Source of the DNA: Aridibaculum aurantiacum
Lineage (GTDB): Bacteria > Bacteroidota > Bacteroidia > Chitinophagales > Chitinophagaceae
Assembly: GCF_017355875.1 (NCBI RefSeq)
Contig: NZ_JAFEWC010000002.1
Location: 248,001-312,000, forward strand
DNA length: 64,000 nt
Direction: 5' to 3'
The notes beneath the pieces are model-generated. The model did not search any database. It was not told where the DNA came from and was given only the letters and a program-made list of their open reading frames with translations. Both the position numbers and the translations under genes were made by a program. Position 1 is the stretch's first letter, and the number at the start of each line of letters is the position of its first letter. Below are positions 18,929 through 27,957 of the stretch, piece by piece.

Positions 18929-20752
18929 ATGAAAGTTCAAATGAAATGGGTGCTGCTGCTACTGGTATTATGTAATGTGGCACAGGCGCAAAGTGATCTT
19001 ATTCAAAATATTCATGGGCGCAAATTGCAAAGCCTGAATGGTCGCTGGAATTACATTATGGATCCTTATGAAATGGGATACTACAATTATCGTCATGAAC
19101 CTTTTGACCAAACAGCAACTGGTAAGGGAGGTTTTTATGAGGCGCTGAATCCAAAGGATAAAACAGAATTGATAGAATACAATTTTGATGTAGCACCCAC
19201 GCTGGATGTACCCGGTGATTGGAACTCGCAGGCAGATAAACTGGAGTTTTATGAAGGTACGATCTGGTACAGGCAAAAGTTCAATAGCAAGCCGCAGGCT
19301 AACAAGCGTTACATCTTGTATTTCGCTGCTGTTAACTATGAGGCGCATGTATACCTCAACGGGAAGAAACTAGGAGTTCATAAAGGTGGCTTCACTCCAT
19401 TCCAGTTTGATGTAACAGGTAAGCTGAAAGAGGGTGAAAATTTTGTGGTAGTAAAAGCAGACAACACACGCAAGCAAGATGAGATACCTACCGTAAACAC
19501 TGACTGGTGGAACTATGGCGGCATTACGCGTGATGTATACCTGGCTGAATTGCCTGCATCGTATATATCTGATTACAAGATCCAGTTAGCAAAGTCAAAT
19601 CCAAAATTGATAGAAGGATATGTGCAGTTGGCAGGTGCTAATAAACAGCAGTCAGTATTGATAAACATACCAGAAGCAGGAATAACCACGCGTGTAACAA
19701 CAGACACATCGGGAAGAGCTACCATCAATATTCCTGTAAAGAACATGGTCTATTGGTCGCCTGAAGTGCCAAAGCTTTACAATGTTTCTATTGCTTCTAA
19801 TACTGATACACTTAATGATCGCATTGGATTTAGAACCATAGAAGTAGTGGGACAAAACATATTGCTGAATGGTAAATCCATTTACCTGCGCGGTATTTCT
19901 ATGCACGATGAAAATCCGCTTATTCCTGGTCGTCTTCGTGGGCAGGGTGATATACGTATGATGCTGGGATGGGCCAAAGAACTGAACTGTAATTATGTTC
20001 GGCTGGCACACTACACGCACAACGAAGAGATGATGCGTGCCGCTGATGAGATGGGATTGCTGGTATGGGCTGAAGTGCCTGTATACTGGACTATTTCCTG
20101 GAACAATCCTGACACGTACAAGAATGCACAACAACAGCTAAGCGATATGATCATGCGCGACAAGAACAGGGCAAGCGTGATCGTGTGGTCTATAGGTAAC
20201 GAAACACCACTCAGTGAGCCACGTCACCAGTTCATGGGAAATCTTGCTGCACATACACGTTCACTTGATAATACAAGATTGGTTGCTGCGGCTTTGGAGC
20301 TTCATAGAAATGGCAACGAAGTAATAGTGGATGATCCGCTGGGTGAAAAAATTGACCTGGTAAGCTTCAATGAATATGCAGGCTGGTATTGGGGTGGAAC
20401 ACCAAAAGAAATTACCAAGTACCACTTCAACATAAAGTACAAGAAGCCGGTGGTAATATCAGAGTTTGGTGGCGAAGCACTGGAAGGTTTTCATGGTGAT
20501 GAAGACACACGCTGGACCGAAGAGTGGCAGGAGGCAATGTATGTAAACCAGATAAAGATGTTATCGACCATAGAAGGTCTGCGTGGAATGACACCGTGGA
20601 TCTTGGTAGACTTCAAATCGCCTCGCAGGCAGCATCCTTACTTCCAGGATTTCTGGAACAGGAAAGGTGTGATATCAGCATTGGGTAAAAAGAAGAAAGC
20701 TTTTTATGTGTTGAAGAATTACTACGACCAGATGCAGTTGAAGTACAGGTAG
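18929..20752 (+). CDS. GH2 family glycoside hydrolase, beta-glucuronidase-like
   Basis: 607 residues with a signal peptide ending AQAQ and no lipobox, so probably periplasmic. GH2 order: sugar-binding jelly roll (about 30-210, WYRQKF and TDWWNYGGITRDVYL), immunoglobulin-like middle (about 215-305), TIM barrel with RLAHYTHNEEMM, acid/base Glu425 in WSIGNETPL and nucleophile Glu512 in VISEFGGEA. An N-x-K pattern (Asn577, Lys579 in WNRKG) resembles the glucuronate-recognising motif of beta-glucuronidases. It may remove glucuronic acid or another decoration from xylan fragments. A beta-galactosidase activity cannot be excluded from sequence alone. Confidence 0.88.
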   Translation: MKVQMKWVLLLLVLCNVAQAQSDLIQNIHGRKLQSLNGRWNYIMDPYEMGYYNYRHEPFDQTATGKGGFYEALNPKDKTELIEYNFDVAPTLDVPGDWNSQADKLEFYEGTIWYRQKFNSKPQANKRYILYFAAVNYEAHVYLNGKKLGVHKGGFTPFQFDVTGKLKEGENFVVVKADNTRKQDEIPTVNTDWWNYGGITRDVYLAELPASYISDYKIQLAKSNPKLIEGYVQLAGANKQQSVLINIPEAGITTRVTTDTSGRATINIPVKNMVYWSPEVPKLYNVSIASNTDTLNDRIGFRTIEVVGQNILLNGKSIYLRGISMHDENPLIPGRLRGQGDIRMMLGWAKELNCNYVRLAHYTHNEEMMRAADEMGLLVWAEVPVYWTISWNNPDTYKNAQQQLSDMIMRDKNRASVIVWSIGNETPLSEPRHQFMGNLAAHTRSLDNTRLVAAALELHRNGNEVIVDDPLGEKIDLVSFNEYAGWYWGGTPKEITKYHFNIKYKKPVVISEFGGEALEGFHGDEDTRWTEEWQEAMYVNQIKMLSTIEGLRGMTPWILVDFKSPRRQHPYFQDFWNRKGVISALGKKKKAFYVLKNYYDQMQLKYR

Positions 20753-20813
20753 CTTATACAATTACACTCAGAAAGAGATCGATTTCAAAATACAAAAACA
20801 ATAAAAGTTGCTT

Positions 20814-22463
20814 ATGAAAAGAGGATTACTATTTGCCTGCATGTTATCAGCGATGACATCATTTGGACAATCGTTCACGCCTGGAAACCTCGTGGTTTAC
20901 CGGTATGGTGATGGACAGGCGGCATTGCCTGCAAGCACCACAGTTCCTGTATATCTTGATGAATATACACCCACCGGAACTTTGGTTCGTACACGCGTTA
21001 TACCTACTACGGACAATGGTGCCAACCACAAGCTTACAGGTATAGCTAAACTATCTAATGGTACTTACCAGCAAGAAGGTATATCTACACTTTCACAAGA
21101 TGGTAAGTACATCACCATCTTTGGTTACAACCAGGCACCTGGTGGTGTAGTTCCTGCTACAAGCGATGCTTTTGTTGTAGGCATTGTAGCTGCAGATGGT
21201 AGCTACAATAGCACCACTACATTATCTAACGAACCTACTGTAGGCTTGGGTTCTCCACGTTCGGCTGTAACAAAAGACAACAATATTTGGGCGAATGGTT
21301 TCCAGAATGGTGTTCGTTATACCACGCTTGGCAGCAATACTTCTACCAGGGTATCTACGCAGCAAAATGCTCCAAGAACATTAACCATGTTCAACGATGC
21401 TTTGTATGCGCCAATCGGTAACAGCGCTAACCTGGCAGTAGCAGATCCTGCTCCTACTACTTCTACTACTTTTACTACTCATGCTGTATCAGCACCAACT
21501 CCTACTGCTAACCAGGTTGCCCTGTTTTATGTAGGCGGAAGGCTTAGGTTATACATAGCTGATGATGGCGCAACCACAGGTAGTACCATCAGGAGATATT
21601 ACATGAAGGATGCAGGCAGCACCTGGGTAGCTGATGGCACCATTTCTACTGCATCTACAGCTTTTGTGAAAAGCGTAGTTTGTGTAGCATCTGAGTCTGG
21701 AAGCAATACAGTAGTAGATGTTTATGCTACTACATGGGGTAATGATGGCAACGGAACAGAGTCATCTAAACTGTTGCATTTTCAAGATACTTATGTAACC
21801 GCATCGCCTAAAAATGCACCAAGTACAACGCCTGTTACAGTACTTGCCACTGCACCTTCTAATACATTGTTCAGAAGTGTCACATTGGCTCCAATCAATA
21901 GTTCTTCTATAGGTACTGCTATTCTTCCTTTATCGCTGAAGTCTTTCAATGCAGCTGTTGATGGCAAGCATGTAAAGATCTGGTGGAATACAACCAATGA
22001 AGTGAATACAAAAGATTTTACAATTGAAAGAAGTGCTGATGCGGTTTCTTTTGAAAGAATAGGAACACAAGTAGCAAACAACAGGCAACAAGAGAATGCT
22101 TATTCTTTCATCGATTTTACCAATACGCATGCAGTAGTTTATTATCGTCTAAAAATGAATGATAAGGATGGTAAGTTCTCATTCAGCCCTGTTATTCGTG
22201 TTGCATTGAACAAGATCAATAAAACACTTTCTGTTGCTCCAAATCCTGTTGTAGGCTCTTCAATGAATGTATCGCACGATAAAGCAGGTAAGGGTGCTAC
22301 ATTGAAAGTTGTTTCTTTAGATGGTCGTGTAATGCAAAGCATGCAGGTACAGGAAGGAGCTACTCAAACAGTAGTACTACTAAATCAACTGTCAAAAGGA
22401 AATTACATAGTTGAGCTTTCTGATGCTTCAGGTAAACAGATAACTACCATAGTTAAACAATAA
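20814..22463 (+). CDS. Secreted protein with type IX secretion sorting domain
   Basis: 549 residues from the ATG at 20814; the TTG 6 nt upstream is less likely. A signal peptide ends TSFGQ. The long middle region (about 20-370) is rich in T, S, G and N with short recurring strand patterns, as in a beta-propeller or beta-helix, and has no recognised catalytic motif. A second region (about 375-465, LPLSLKSFNAAVDGKHVKI) is typical of the domain that precedes sorting signals, and residues about 472-549 form a type A T9SS domain (SVAPNPV, then GNYIVEL). The protein would be exported across the outer membrane. Its place among xylan enzymes suggests a substrate-binding role, which is inference. Confidence 0.85.
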   Translation: MKRGLLFACMLSAMTSFGQSFTPGNLVVYRYGDGQAALPASTTVPVYLDEYTPTGTLVRTRVIPTTDNGANHKLTGIAKLSNGTYQQEGISTLSQDGKYITIFGYNQAPGGVVPATSDAFVVGIVAADGSYNSTTTLSNEPTVGLGSPRSAVTKDNNIWANGFQNGVRYTTLGSNTSTRVSTQQNAPRTLTMFNDALYAPIGNSANLAVADPAPTTSTTFTTHAVSAPTPTANQVALFYVGGRLRLYIADDGATTGSTIRRYYMKDAGSTWVADGTISTASTAFVKSVVCVASESGSNTVVDVYATTWGNDGNGTESSKLLHFQDTYVTASPKNAPSTTPVTVLATAPSNTLFRSVTLAPINSSSIGTAILPLSLKSFNAAVDGKHVKIWWNTTNEVNTKDFTIERSADAVSFERIGTQVANNRQQENAYSFIDFTNTHAVVYYRLKMNDKDGKFSFSPVIRVALNKINKTLSVAPNPVVGSSMNVSHDKAGKGATLKVVSLDGRVMQSMQVQEGATQTVVLLNQLSKGNYIVELSDASGKQITTIVKQ

Positions 22464-22465
22464 AA

Positions 22466-22529
22466 AGTAATCCCCATACTCAGTGGTACCCGGTAGAATT
22501 CACTTCCGGGTAACCACACGAGTATTACT
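22466..22529 (+). other. Imperfect long hairpin between two genes of the xylan locus
   Basis: Paired blocks AGTAAT/ATTACT, ACTC/GAGT and TGGTACCCGG/CCGGGTAACCA enclose a 12-nt loop, with small bulges between blocks. It lies directly after the T9SS gene stop and 19 nt before the next start codon. There is no U-tract, so partial terminator, processing site or mRNA stabiliser are all possible. Confidence 0.55.
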
Positions 22530-22548
22530 AGCACCTCTTACCTACAAG

Positions 22549-24027
22549 ATGAATATGATACGCGTAAAAAACTTTGCAGGAAAAACATTACGTACAACTG
22601 TTAGTGTGGCATGTATATGCATGGCCACAGGATTGTTGAATGATGCAAACAGCCAGGCTGCTGCAGAATATTCTTTGCAAGTAGAGTCAATGGTGCCGAA
22701 TAGTTCGCAGAAAAAATACGGAGAGTGGAAGTGGTATCCTACACGATCAATGGAAACATTGAAAGGTTATAAGCCTGTAAAAGTTAAGCAGGATAAGTAT
22801 GGAGGCAGGTTGGATAAAAAGGCAAATGCTACAGGATTTTTTAGGACTGAAAAAATAGACGGACGTTGGTGGATAATAGATCCGGATGGACACCTGCTGG
22901 TGAACATAGCTTTGAATAATATAGCTACTGGCGGATCAGATAGCAGTAACCAGTTGCTGACAAACACCTACAGCAACAAAAAGAATTGGGCTGCTAAAAC
23001 AAAGCAACAGATCAATGCGCTTGGATATAATGGACTGGGAGCATGGTCAGATAATGACAATTTTCTTCAACTGGCAGACCAGGAAACGAAGCCGCTATCT
23101 TATACGATTATCAAAGGGTTTATGAGCGATTATGGTAAAAAGCGCGGAGGTACTTACCAGCTTCCGGGCCACACAGGCTATCCTGATAATACCATATTTG
23201 TTTTCGACCCTGAATTTGAAATCTTTTGTGATGAGTACGCTAAACAACTAGCTAAATACAAAGATGACAAGCATCTGTTAGGTTATTTCTCCGATAATGA
23301 AATGCCTTTCCAGCGGCTTTCACTAGACAGGTATTTAGCTAAAAAAGATACAAACGATCATGGGCATTTAGCTGCTAAAAAATGGCTGCTTGAAAAAGGC
23401 CTGGACGTAAAAAACATTAACGATAAAGAACGAAATGCGTTCTTAGGATTTATGGCAGACCGATATTATTCTATCGTTTCAAAAGCCATAAAAAAATACG
23501 ACCCTAATCATATGTATTTAGGTAGTCGTTTTCATTCTTACGAAAAAAAGGTACCTGAAGTGTTTAGAGCTGCAGGAAAATATATAGACGTTATTGCAAT
23601 CAATTATTACCGCGAATGGACACCACTGCAGGAAGATGTAGTGAACTGGGAAGCATGGAGTGGTCGACCTTTCATCATTACCGAATGGTATACCAAAGGC
23701 GAAGACAGCGGTATGCCAAATTACTCAGGAGCAGGTTGGATAGTGCGCACACAAAAAGACCGTGGACTCTTCTACCAAAATTTTGCATTAGCACTTCTTG
23801 AATCAAAGAACTGCGTAGGTTTTCATTGGTTCAAATACCAGGACAATGATCCTACCAATACTAAAGTTGATCCATCTAATACCGACTCGAATAAAGGTAT
23901 TGTAACCTTAGGCTATAAAGAGTATACAGGTATGACAGACAAAATGAAGGAGTTGAACACAAACGTGTATTCACTGATCGACTTCTTTGATAAGCGCAAT
24001 AAAAAAGCAGTGGCCGCAAAAAAATAA
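22549..24027 (+). CDS. Agarase-like clan GH-A glycoside hydrolase
   Basis: 492 residues from the ATG at 22549; a GTG at 22483 would put 22 extra residues before the signal peptide. The signal peptide runs to about residue 36. The catalytic barrel begins near 95 with GFFRTEKIDGRWWIIDPDGH, a motif shared with beta-agarase-type enzymes (GH50/GH86 neighbourhood). LLGYFSDNEMPF supplies the putative acid/base Glu251 and FIITEWY the putative nucleophile Glu379. Such proteins are commonly annotated agarase, but the xylan context here makes agarose an unlikely substrate; a beta-galactoside or xylan side chain is more plausible. Family number and specificity remain open. Confidence 0.75.
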   Translation: MNMIRVKNFAGKTLRTTVSVACICMATGLLNDANSQAAAEYSLQVESMVPNSSQKKYGEWKWYPTRSMETLKGYKPVKVKQDKYGGRLDKKANATGFFRTEKIDGRWWIIDPDGHLLVNIALNNIATGGSDSSNQLLTNTYSNKKNWAAKTKQQINALGYNGLGAWSDNDNFLQLADQETKPLSYTIIKGFMSDYGKKRGGTYQLPGHTGYPDNTIFVFDPEFEIFCDEYAKQLAKYKDDKHLLGYFSDNEMPFQRLSLDRYLAKKDTNDHGHLAAKKWLLEKGLDVKNINDKERNAFLGFMADRYYSIVSKAIKKYDPNHMYLGSRFHSYEKKVPEVFRAAGKYIDVIAINYYREWTPLQEDVVNWEAWSGRPFIITEWYTKGEDSGMPNYSGAGWIVRTQKDRGLFYQNFALALLESKNCVGFHWFKYQDNDPTNTKVDPSNTDSNKGIVTLGYKEYTGMTDKMKELNTNVYSLIDFFDKRNKKAVAAKK

Positions 24028-24064
24028 TTCACAACAACAGGGGGATAAGCAGAACAGTTTCATT

Positions 24065-26311
24065 ATGTATAAGTGTAAAACATTCATGCTGGCAACATTG
24101 CTGGTATTGGGCAGTGCATCTATAGCACAAAAGAAAGTTATAGCTACGAAGAAGACTATTGATCAACGTGTGGATTCTGTAATGAAGCTGATGACGTTGG
24201 AAGAAAAGATCGGTCAGCTGAACCAGTATTCAAGTAAAGATGAAGTGACGGGTCCAATGAGCGACAATGGTAGCCGTAAGCAACAACTGGTAGCTGGCAA
24301 AGTAGGCTCTATGCTGAATGTGCGCGGTGCAGAACGTACCCGTAAAGTGCAGGAGCAGGCAATGCAGTCAAGATTGAGGATACCGCTGCTGTTTGGGCAG
24401 GATGTTATTCATGGTTACAAAACAACCTTTCCAATACCGCTTGCTGAAGTAGCGAGCTGGGATATGCAAGCCATAGAAATGGGCAGCCGCATTGCAGCTA
24501 TAGAAGGCGCTGCGGCAGGTTTACATTGGACGTTTGCTCCTATGGTAGATATAAGCCGCGACCCACGCTGGGGACGCGTAATGGAAGGCGCAGGTGAAGA
24601 TACTTACCTGGGAAGTATGGTTGCAAAAGCGCGTGTAAAAGGTTTCCAGGGAACCAATACGGGCAAGCTTGATGAGATGCTTGCGTGTGCCAAACACTTT
24701 GCTGCATACGGAGCAGCAGCTGGCGGAAGAGATTATAATTCAGTAGATGTAAGTGAGCGCACATTGTGGGAGGTTTACCTGCCACCTTTTAAGGCAGCAG
24801 TAGATGCGGGTGCAGCTACGTTTATGAATTCTTTCAACGACATCAATGGAGTACCCGCTACTGGCAACAAGTACTTGCAGCGCGACATATTGAAAGAAAA
24901 ATGGGGCTTCAAAGGATTTGTAGTAAGCGATTGGGGTTCTATTTCAGAAATGGTAGATCATGGTTATGTAAAAGATAAAAAAGATGCTGCCCTTTCTGCT
25001 TTGTCAGCAGGTAGCGATATGGATATGGAAGGTCAGGCTTACTTGCCACACCTTGCCACATTAGTTAAAGAAGGGAAAGTACCCGTTGCACTTATTGACG
25101 ATGCTGTAAAGCGTATCCTTCGCAAGAAGTTTGAGCTTGGTTTATTTGATGATCCCTTCAGGTTTAGTAACGAGGCAAGAGAGCAACAACAACTCAACAA
25201 CCCGCAACACCGAATAGCAGCAAGAGAGATGGCTGAAAAGAGTATCGTGCTGATGAAGAATGAAAAGAACATTTTACCGCTAAGCAAGAACATAAAGAAG
25301 CTGGCTATAATAGGGCCATTGGCCAAAAGTGAAGAAGATATGCTTGGATTCTGGAACGTAGCCTGGCCTGATAACAGCGATGTGGTAACGCAGTACGAAG
25401 GTCTGCAGAACAAGCTGGGTAACAACACAGAGCTACTGTATGCACAAGGTTGTGGTATCACCGATACATCACGTGCAGGTTTTGCTGAAGCCATTGCAGC
25501 TGCCTTACAAGCCGAAGTGGTAATAGTGAGCGTGGGTGAAGCAAGAGACATGAGTGGAGAAGCTAACAGCCGTGCGAACATTCACTTACCCGGTGTGCAG
25601 GAGGAGTTGCTGAAAGCAATACATGCTACAGGCAAACCAATAGTTGTACTCATTAATGCAGGTCGCCCGTTGGTCTTCAACTGGACAGCCGATAATGTGC
25701 CTGCCATTCTTTACACCTGGTGGTTAGGTAGTGAAGCTGGTAACGCTATTGCAAATGTTTTGTTGGGTGATTATAATCCTGGAGGCAAATTGCCTATGAC
25801 ATTTCCCCGTGGCGAAGGTCAAATTCCTATTCACTACAACTACCTGAATACTGGCCGTCCTTCACCTGATAATGATACCCATGCCCGCTACCGCTCCGGC
25901 TATATAGATATGGTGAAATCGCCTAAATATGCATTTGGTCATGGCCTTAGCTATACCACTTTTACCTATAGTAACCTGCAAATGAGCAAGCCAACTCTGG
26001 CGGCTAATGATTCTATTATCGTTCAGTTTACGCTCACTAATAGTGGTAAGGTAGCTGGCGAAGAAGTGGCGCAACTATACCTGCGCGATGAAGTAGCAAG
26101 CGTAGTACGCCCGGTGAAGGAACTAAAAGATTTTACCAAGCTGATGTTGCAGCCAGGCGAAAGCCGCACCATTCGTTTTGTTATCAATAAAGAGAAGCTG
26201 TCTTTTTACAACCAACAATTAGAATGGGCTGCCGAACCGGGAACTTTTCAATTGATGATAGGGAGCGCAAGTAATGATATCAGGTTACAATCAAAGTTTG
26301 AGCTTCAGTAA
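24065..26311 (+). CDS. GH3 beta-glucosidase/beta-xylosidase (BglX-like)
   Basis: 748 residues from the ATG at 24065, the first start giving a proper signal peptide (ending SIAQ); longer readings overlap the previous gene. GH3 features: MTLEEKIGQLNQ near the N-terminus, KHFAAYGAAAGGRDYN (KH at 210-211), nucleophile Asp289 in GFVVSDWGS, second alpha/beta domain (AEKSIVLMKN, IGPLA, VVIVSVGEARDMSGEA) and a C-terminal fibronectin-III-like domain ending near DIRLQSKFELQ. Exo-acting, it would release xylose or glucose from oligosaccharides in the periplasm. It is the last gene of the locus and is followed by a strong terminator. Confidence 0.94.
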   Translation: MYKCKTFMLATLLVLGSASIAQKKVIATKKTIDQRVDSVMKLMTLEEKIGQLNQYSSKDEVTGPMSDNGSRKQQLVAGKVGSMLNVRGAERTRKVQEQAMQSRLRIPLLFGQDVIHGYKTTFPIPLAEVASWDMQAIEMGSRIAAIEGAAAGLHWTFAPMVDISRDPRWGRVMEGAGEDTYLGSMVAKARVKGFQGTNTGKLDEMLACAKHFAAYGAAAGGRDYNSVDVSERTLWEVYLPPFKAAVDAGAATFMNSFNDINGVPATGNKYLQRDILKEKWGFKGFVVSDWGSISEMVDHGYVKDKKDAALSALSAGSDMDMEGQAYLPHLATLVKEGKVPVALIDDAVKRILRKKFELGLFDDPFRFSNEAREQQQLNNPQHRIAAREMAEKSIVLMKNEKNILPLSKNIKKLAIIGPLAKSEEDMLGFWNVAWPDNSDVVTQYEGLQNKLGNNTELLYAQGCGITDTSRAGFAEAIAAALQAEVVIVSVGEARDMSGEANSRANIHLPGVQEELLKAIHATGKPIVVLINAGRPLVFNWTADNVPAILYTWWLGSEAGNAIANVLLGDYNPGGKLPMTFPRGEGQIPIHYNYLNTGRPSPDNDTHARYRSGYIDMVKSPKYAFGHGLSYTTFTYSNLQMSKPTLAANDSIIVQFTLTNSGKVAGEEVAQLYLRDEVASVVRPVKELKDFTKLMLQPGESRTIRFVINKEKLSFYNQQLEWAAEPGTFQLMIGSASNDIRLQSKFELQ

Positions 26312-26387
26312 ATAACAGTAGAGTATAATTCAAAAAGAAAAAATAAACCACAGCAGCAAATCAAGGTGTGGTTGTTACAAATGGATT

Positions 26388-26423
26388 AATAACTAATGCC
26401 TGCCTATGCAGGCATTAGTTATT
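26388..26423. terminator. Bidirectional terminator between GH3 gene and gldA
   Basis: Perfect 16-bp inverted repeat (AATAACTAATGCCTGC and its complement) around a 4-nt CTAT loop. It lies between the convergent GH3 gene (+) and the gldA stop codon (-), which touches its edge. The U-tract is weak on both strands, but position and symmetry fit a shared terminator. Confidence 0.8.
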
Positions 26424-27325
26424 TAAGCAGTAAGGTTCCTGAATATTTCTTCTAAGCTTCCACCTTCGGTTTGAAGCGAAACAATATTAAGATTATGATG
26501 GAGTGCCAGTTCAAGCAACTGCTTGCGAACTTGTCCTTCATCAGGTGATTGTATGCGCCACGAGTAAGTATTAATCTTTTCAACTGATTGAACATGCTTC
26601 ATCCGTTGTAGCCACTCCGCTTCCAGTGGTTCTCTAAAGGTGACACGAATGGTGTTGGAGTGAGCACGCTGTTGCAGATTAGCAAGTGTGTCGTTTGCCA
26701 CCATTTTGCCTTTGTTGATGATAATTACCCGGTCGCAGATGGCTTGTACTTCCTGCAGTATATGCGATGAGAATAGAACAGTTTTATGTTGCCCCTGGTC
26801 TTTTATCACCTTTCTTATTTCCAATATCTGGTTGGGGTCAAGACCTGTTGTAGGTTCATCCAGTATTAGCACTTCAGGATTATGAATAAGCGAGGCTGCA
26901 AGTCCAACACGTTGTTTATAACCTTTGGATAGTTGCCCTACTTTTTTGCGTTGCTCCACGGTCAGCCCTGTAAGTTCAATTACATCTTTTATCCGCAGCT
27001 TGGTCTCCTTCACTTTATGAATGCCTGCTATAAATTCCAGGTACTCCTTTATGTACATGTCATAGTACAGGGGATTGGCTTCGGGCAGGTAACCAATACG
27101 CTGTTTCGTAGCTATAGGGTCATCCGCCACATTTATACCACCCACATGTACTGTCCCTGCATCAGGCACCAGGTAGCCAGTGATCATTTTCATGGTGGTA
27201 GATTTACCTGCACCATTGGGTCCTAAAAAACCGACTATCTCACCTTTATTCACCGAAAAAGATATATGGTCTACAGCTACTTGTTCACCATATTTTTTCA
27301 AAAGGTCTTTTACTACTATAGACAT
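26423..27325 (-). CDS. gldA: Gliding-motility ABC transporter ATP-binding protein GldA
   Basis: 300 residues. ABC ATPase with Walker A GPNGAGKST (35-43), signature LSKGYKQRVGLA, Walker B VLILDEP followed by TTGLDPNQ, and a C-terminal part of about 80 residues. The segment RIGYLPEANPLYYDMYIKEY is characteristic of GldA. In flavobacteria GldA works with the membrane proteins GldF and GldG in gliding; neither is in this window. It is 27 nt downstream of a small membrane protein gene on the same strand. A general ABC-2 type exporter is the alternative, but GldA fits best. Confidence 0.88.
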   Translation of the reverse strand: MSIVVKDLLKKYGEQVAVDHISFSVNKGEIVGFLGPNGAGKSTTMKMITGYLVPDAGTVHVGGINVADDPIATKQRIGYLPEANPLYYDMYIKEYLEFIAGIHKVKETKLRIKDVIELTGLTVEQRKKVGQLSKGYKQRVGLAASLIHNPEVLILDEPTTGLDPNQILEIRKVIKDQGQHKTVLFSSHILQEVQAICDRVIIINKGKMVANDTLANLQQRAHSNTIRVTFREPLEAEWLQRMKHVQSVEKINTYSWRIQSPDEGQVRKQLLELALHHNLNIVSLQTEGGSLEEIFRNLTA

Positions 27326-27352
27326 CCGGGCAGAAAGATTTTCAGTAAGAAT

Positions 27353-27640
27353 TTATTTTCCTAAAAACAATAACAACAAACCAGCCGCAAAAGTAATGAC
27401 AAGAATAAGTAGTATAAAGAACGTAAGAACATTCAGAGCGTTCATAGTTTTTATTCTTCCTGGCTCTTCTTCCAGATCTTTTTCATCGCGGCTATACCAT
27501 TTAAAAATAGAAACGAGCATGTTATTGATGCTTTCCAAACTGCCATGAAAACCGTACGACAAGATGATCTTCAATAAGGCAAAAGCCCCGAAAGTCATCC
27601 ATAGGTATTTGTAATATTTGGCTAGTAAATCGAGTAACAT
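27353..27640 (-). CDS. Small membrane protein, unknown function
   Basis: 95 residues with two likely membrane spans (about 12-30 and about 68-92), separated by a charged loop containing RDEKDLEEEPGR. No signal peptide or conserved motif recognised. It starts at ATG 27640 and is followed after 27 nt by gldA on the same strand, so the two are probably one transcript. That makes it a candidate partner of the ABC ATPase, which is inference only. Confidence 0.65.
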   Translation of the reverse strand: MLLDLLAKYYKYLWMTFGAFALLKIILSYGFHGSLESINNMLVSIFKWYSRDEKDLEEEPGRIKTMNALNVLTFFILLILVITFAAGLLLLFLGK

Positions 27641-27957
27641 TATCTGGTAATTTCCATTCTATTCTAATTGTTCATCTGTATAAAAACAATTAAGCCAGCC
27701 TGCAAACTTACTGCTTAATTATACAATGCAGCAGGTAGTGGCTTTCCGGGTTCTCTGAAAGCATCAGGAACATTACCAGTTTATAAAGCCGAAAACATCT
27801 TCCTAAACTGCGTTGGCTCTAGTTTAATGGACAAACCGCTGTGTGTTGAATATGAATAATTTGTATCTACTAGCAGGTTGAAATCGAACTATAGAATACC
27901 CTTTGGTGAAACCTCATTCATTTCATAGGTTTGTTAGTAGCCAAAAATGAAACACAC
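27641..27957. other. Divergent intergenic region between the gldA operon and acs
   Basis: 317 nt without a credible gene. It should contain promoters in both directions. TTG (27878) and TACCCTTTG (27897-27905) upstream of acs resemble the Bacteroidota -33/-7 boxes, but the spacing is short and the -7 box has one extra base. Confidence 0.35.

Noticed and set aside
22549-24027. Naming the clan GH-A enzyme an agarase
   Set aside because: The family resemblance is real but the context is xylan, and catalytic motifs alone do not fix specificity.
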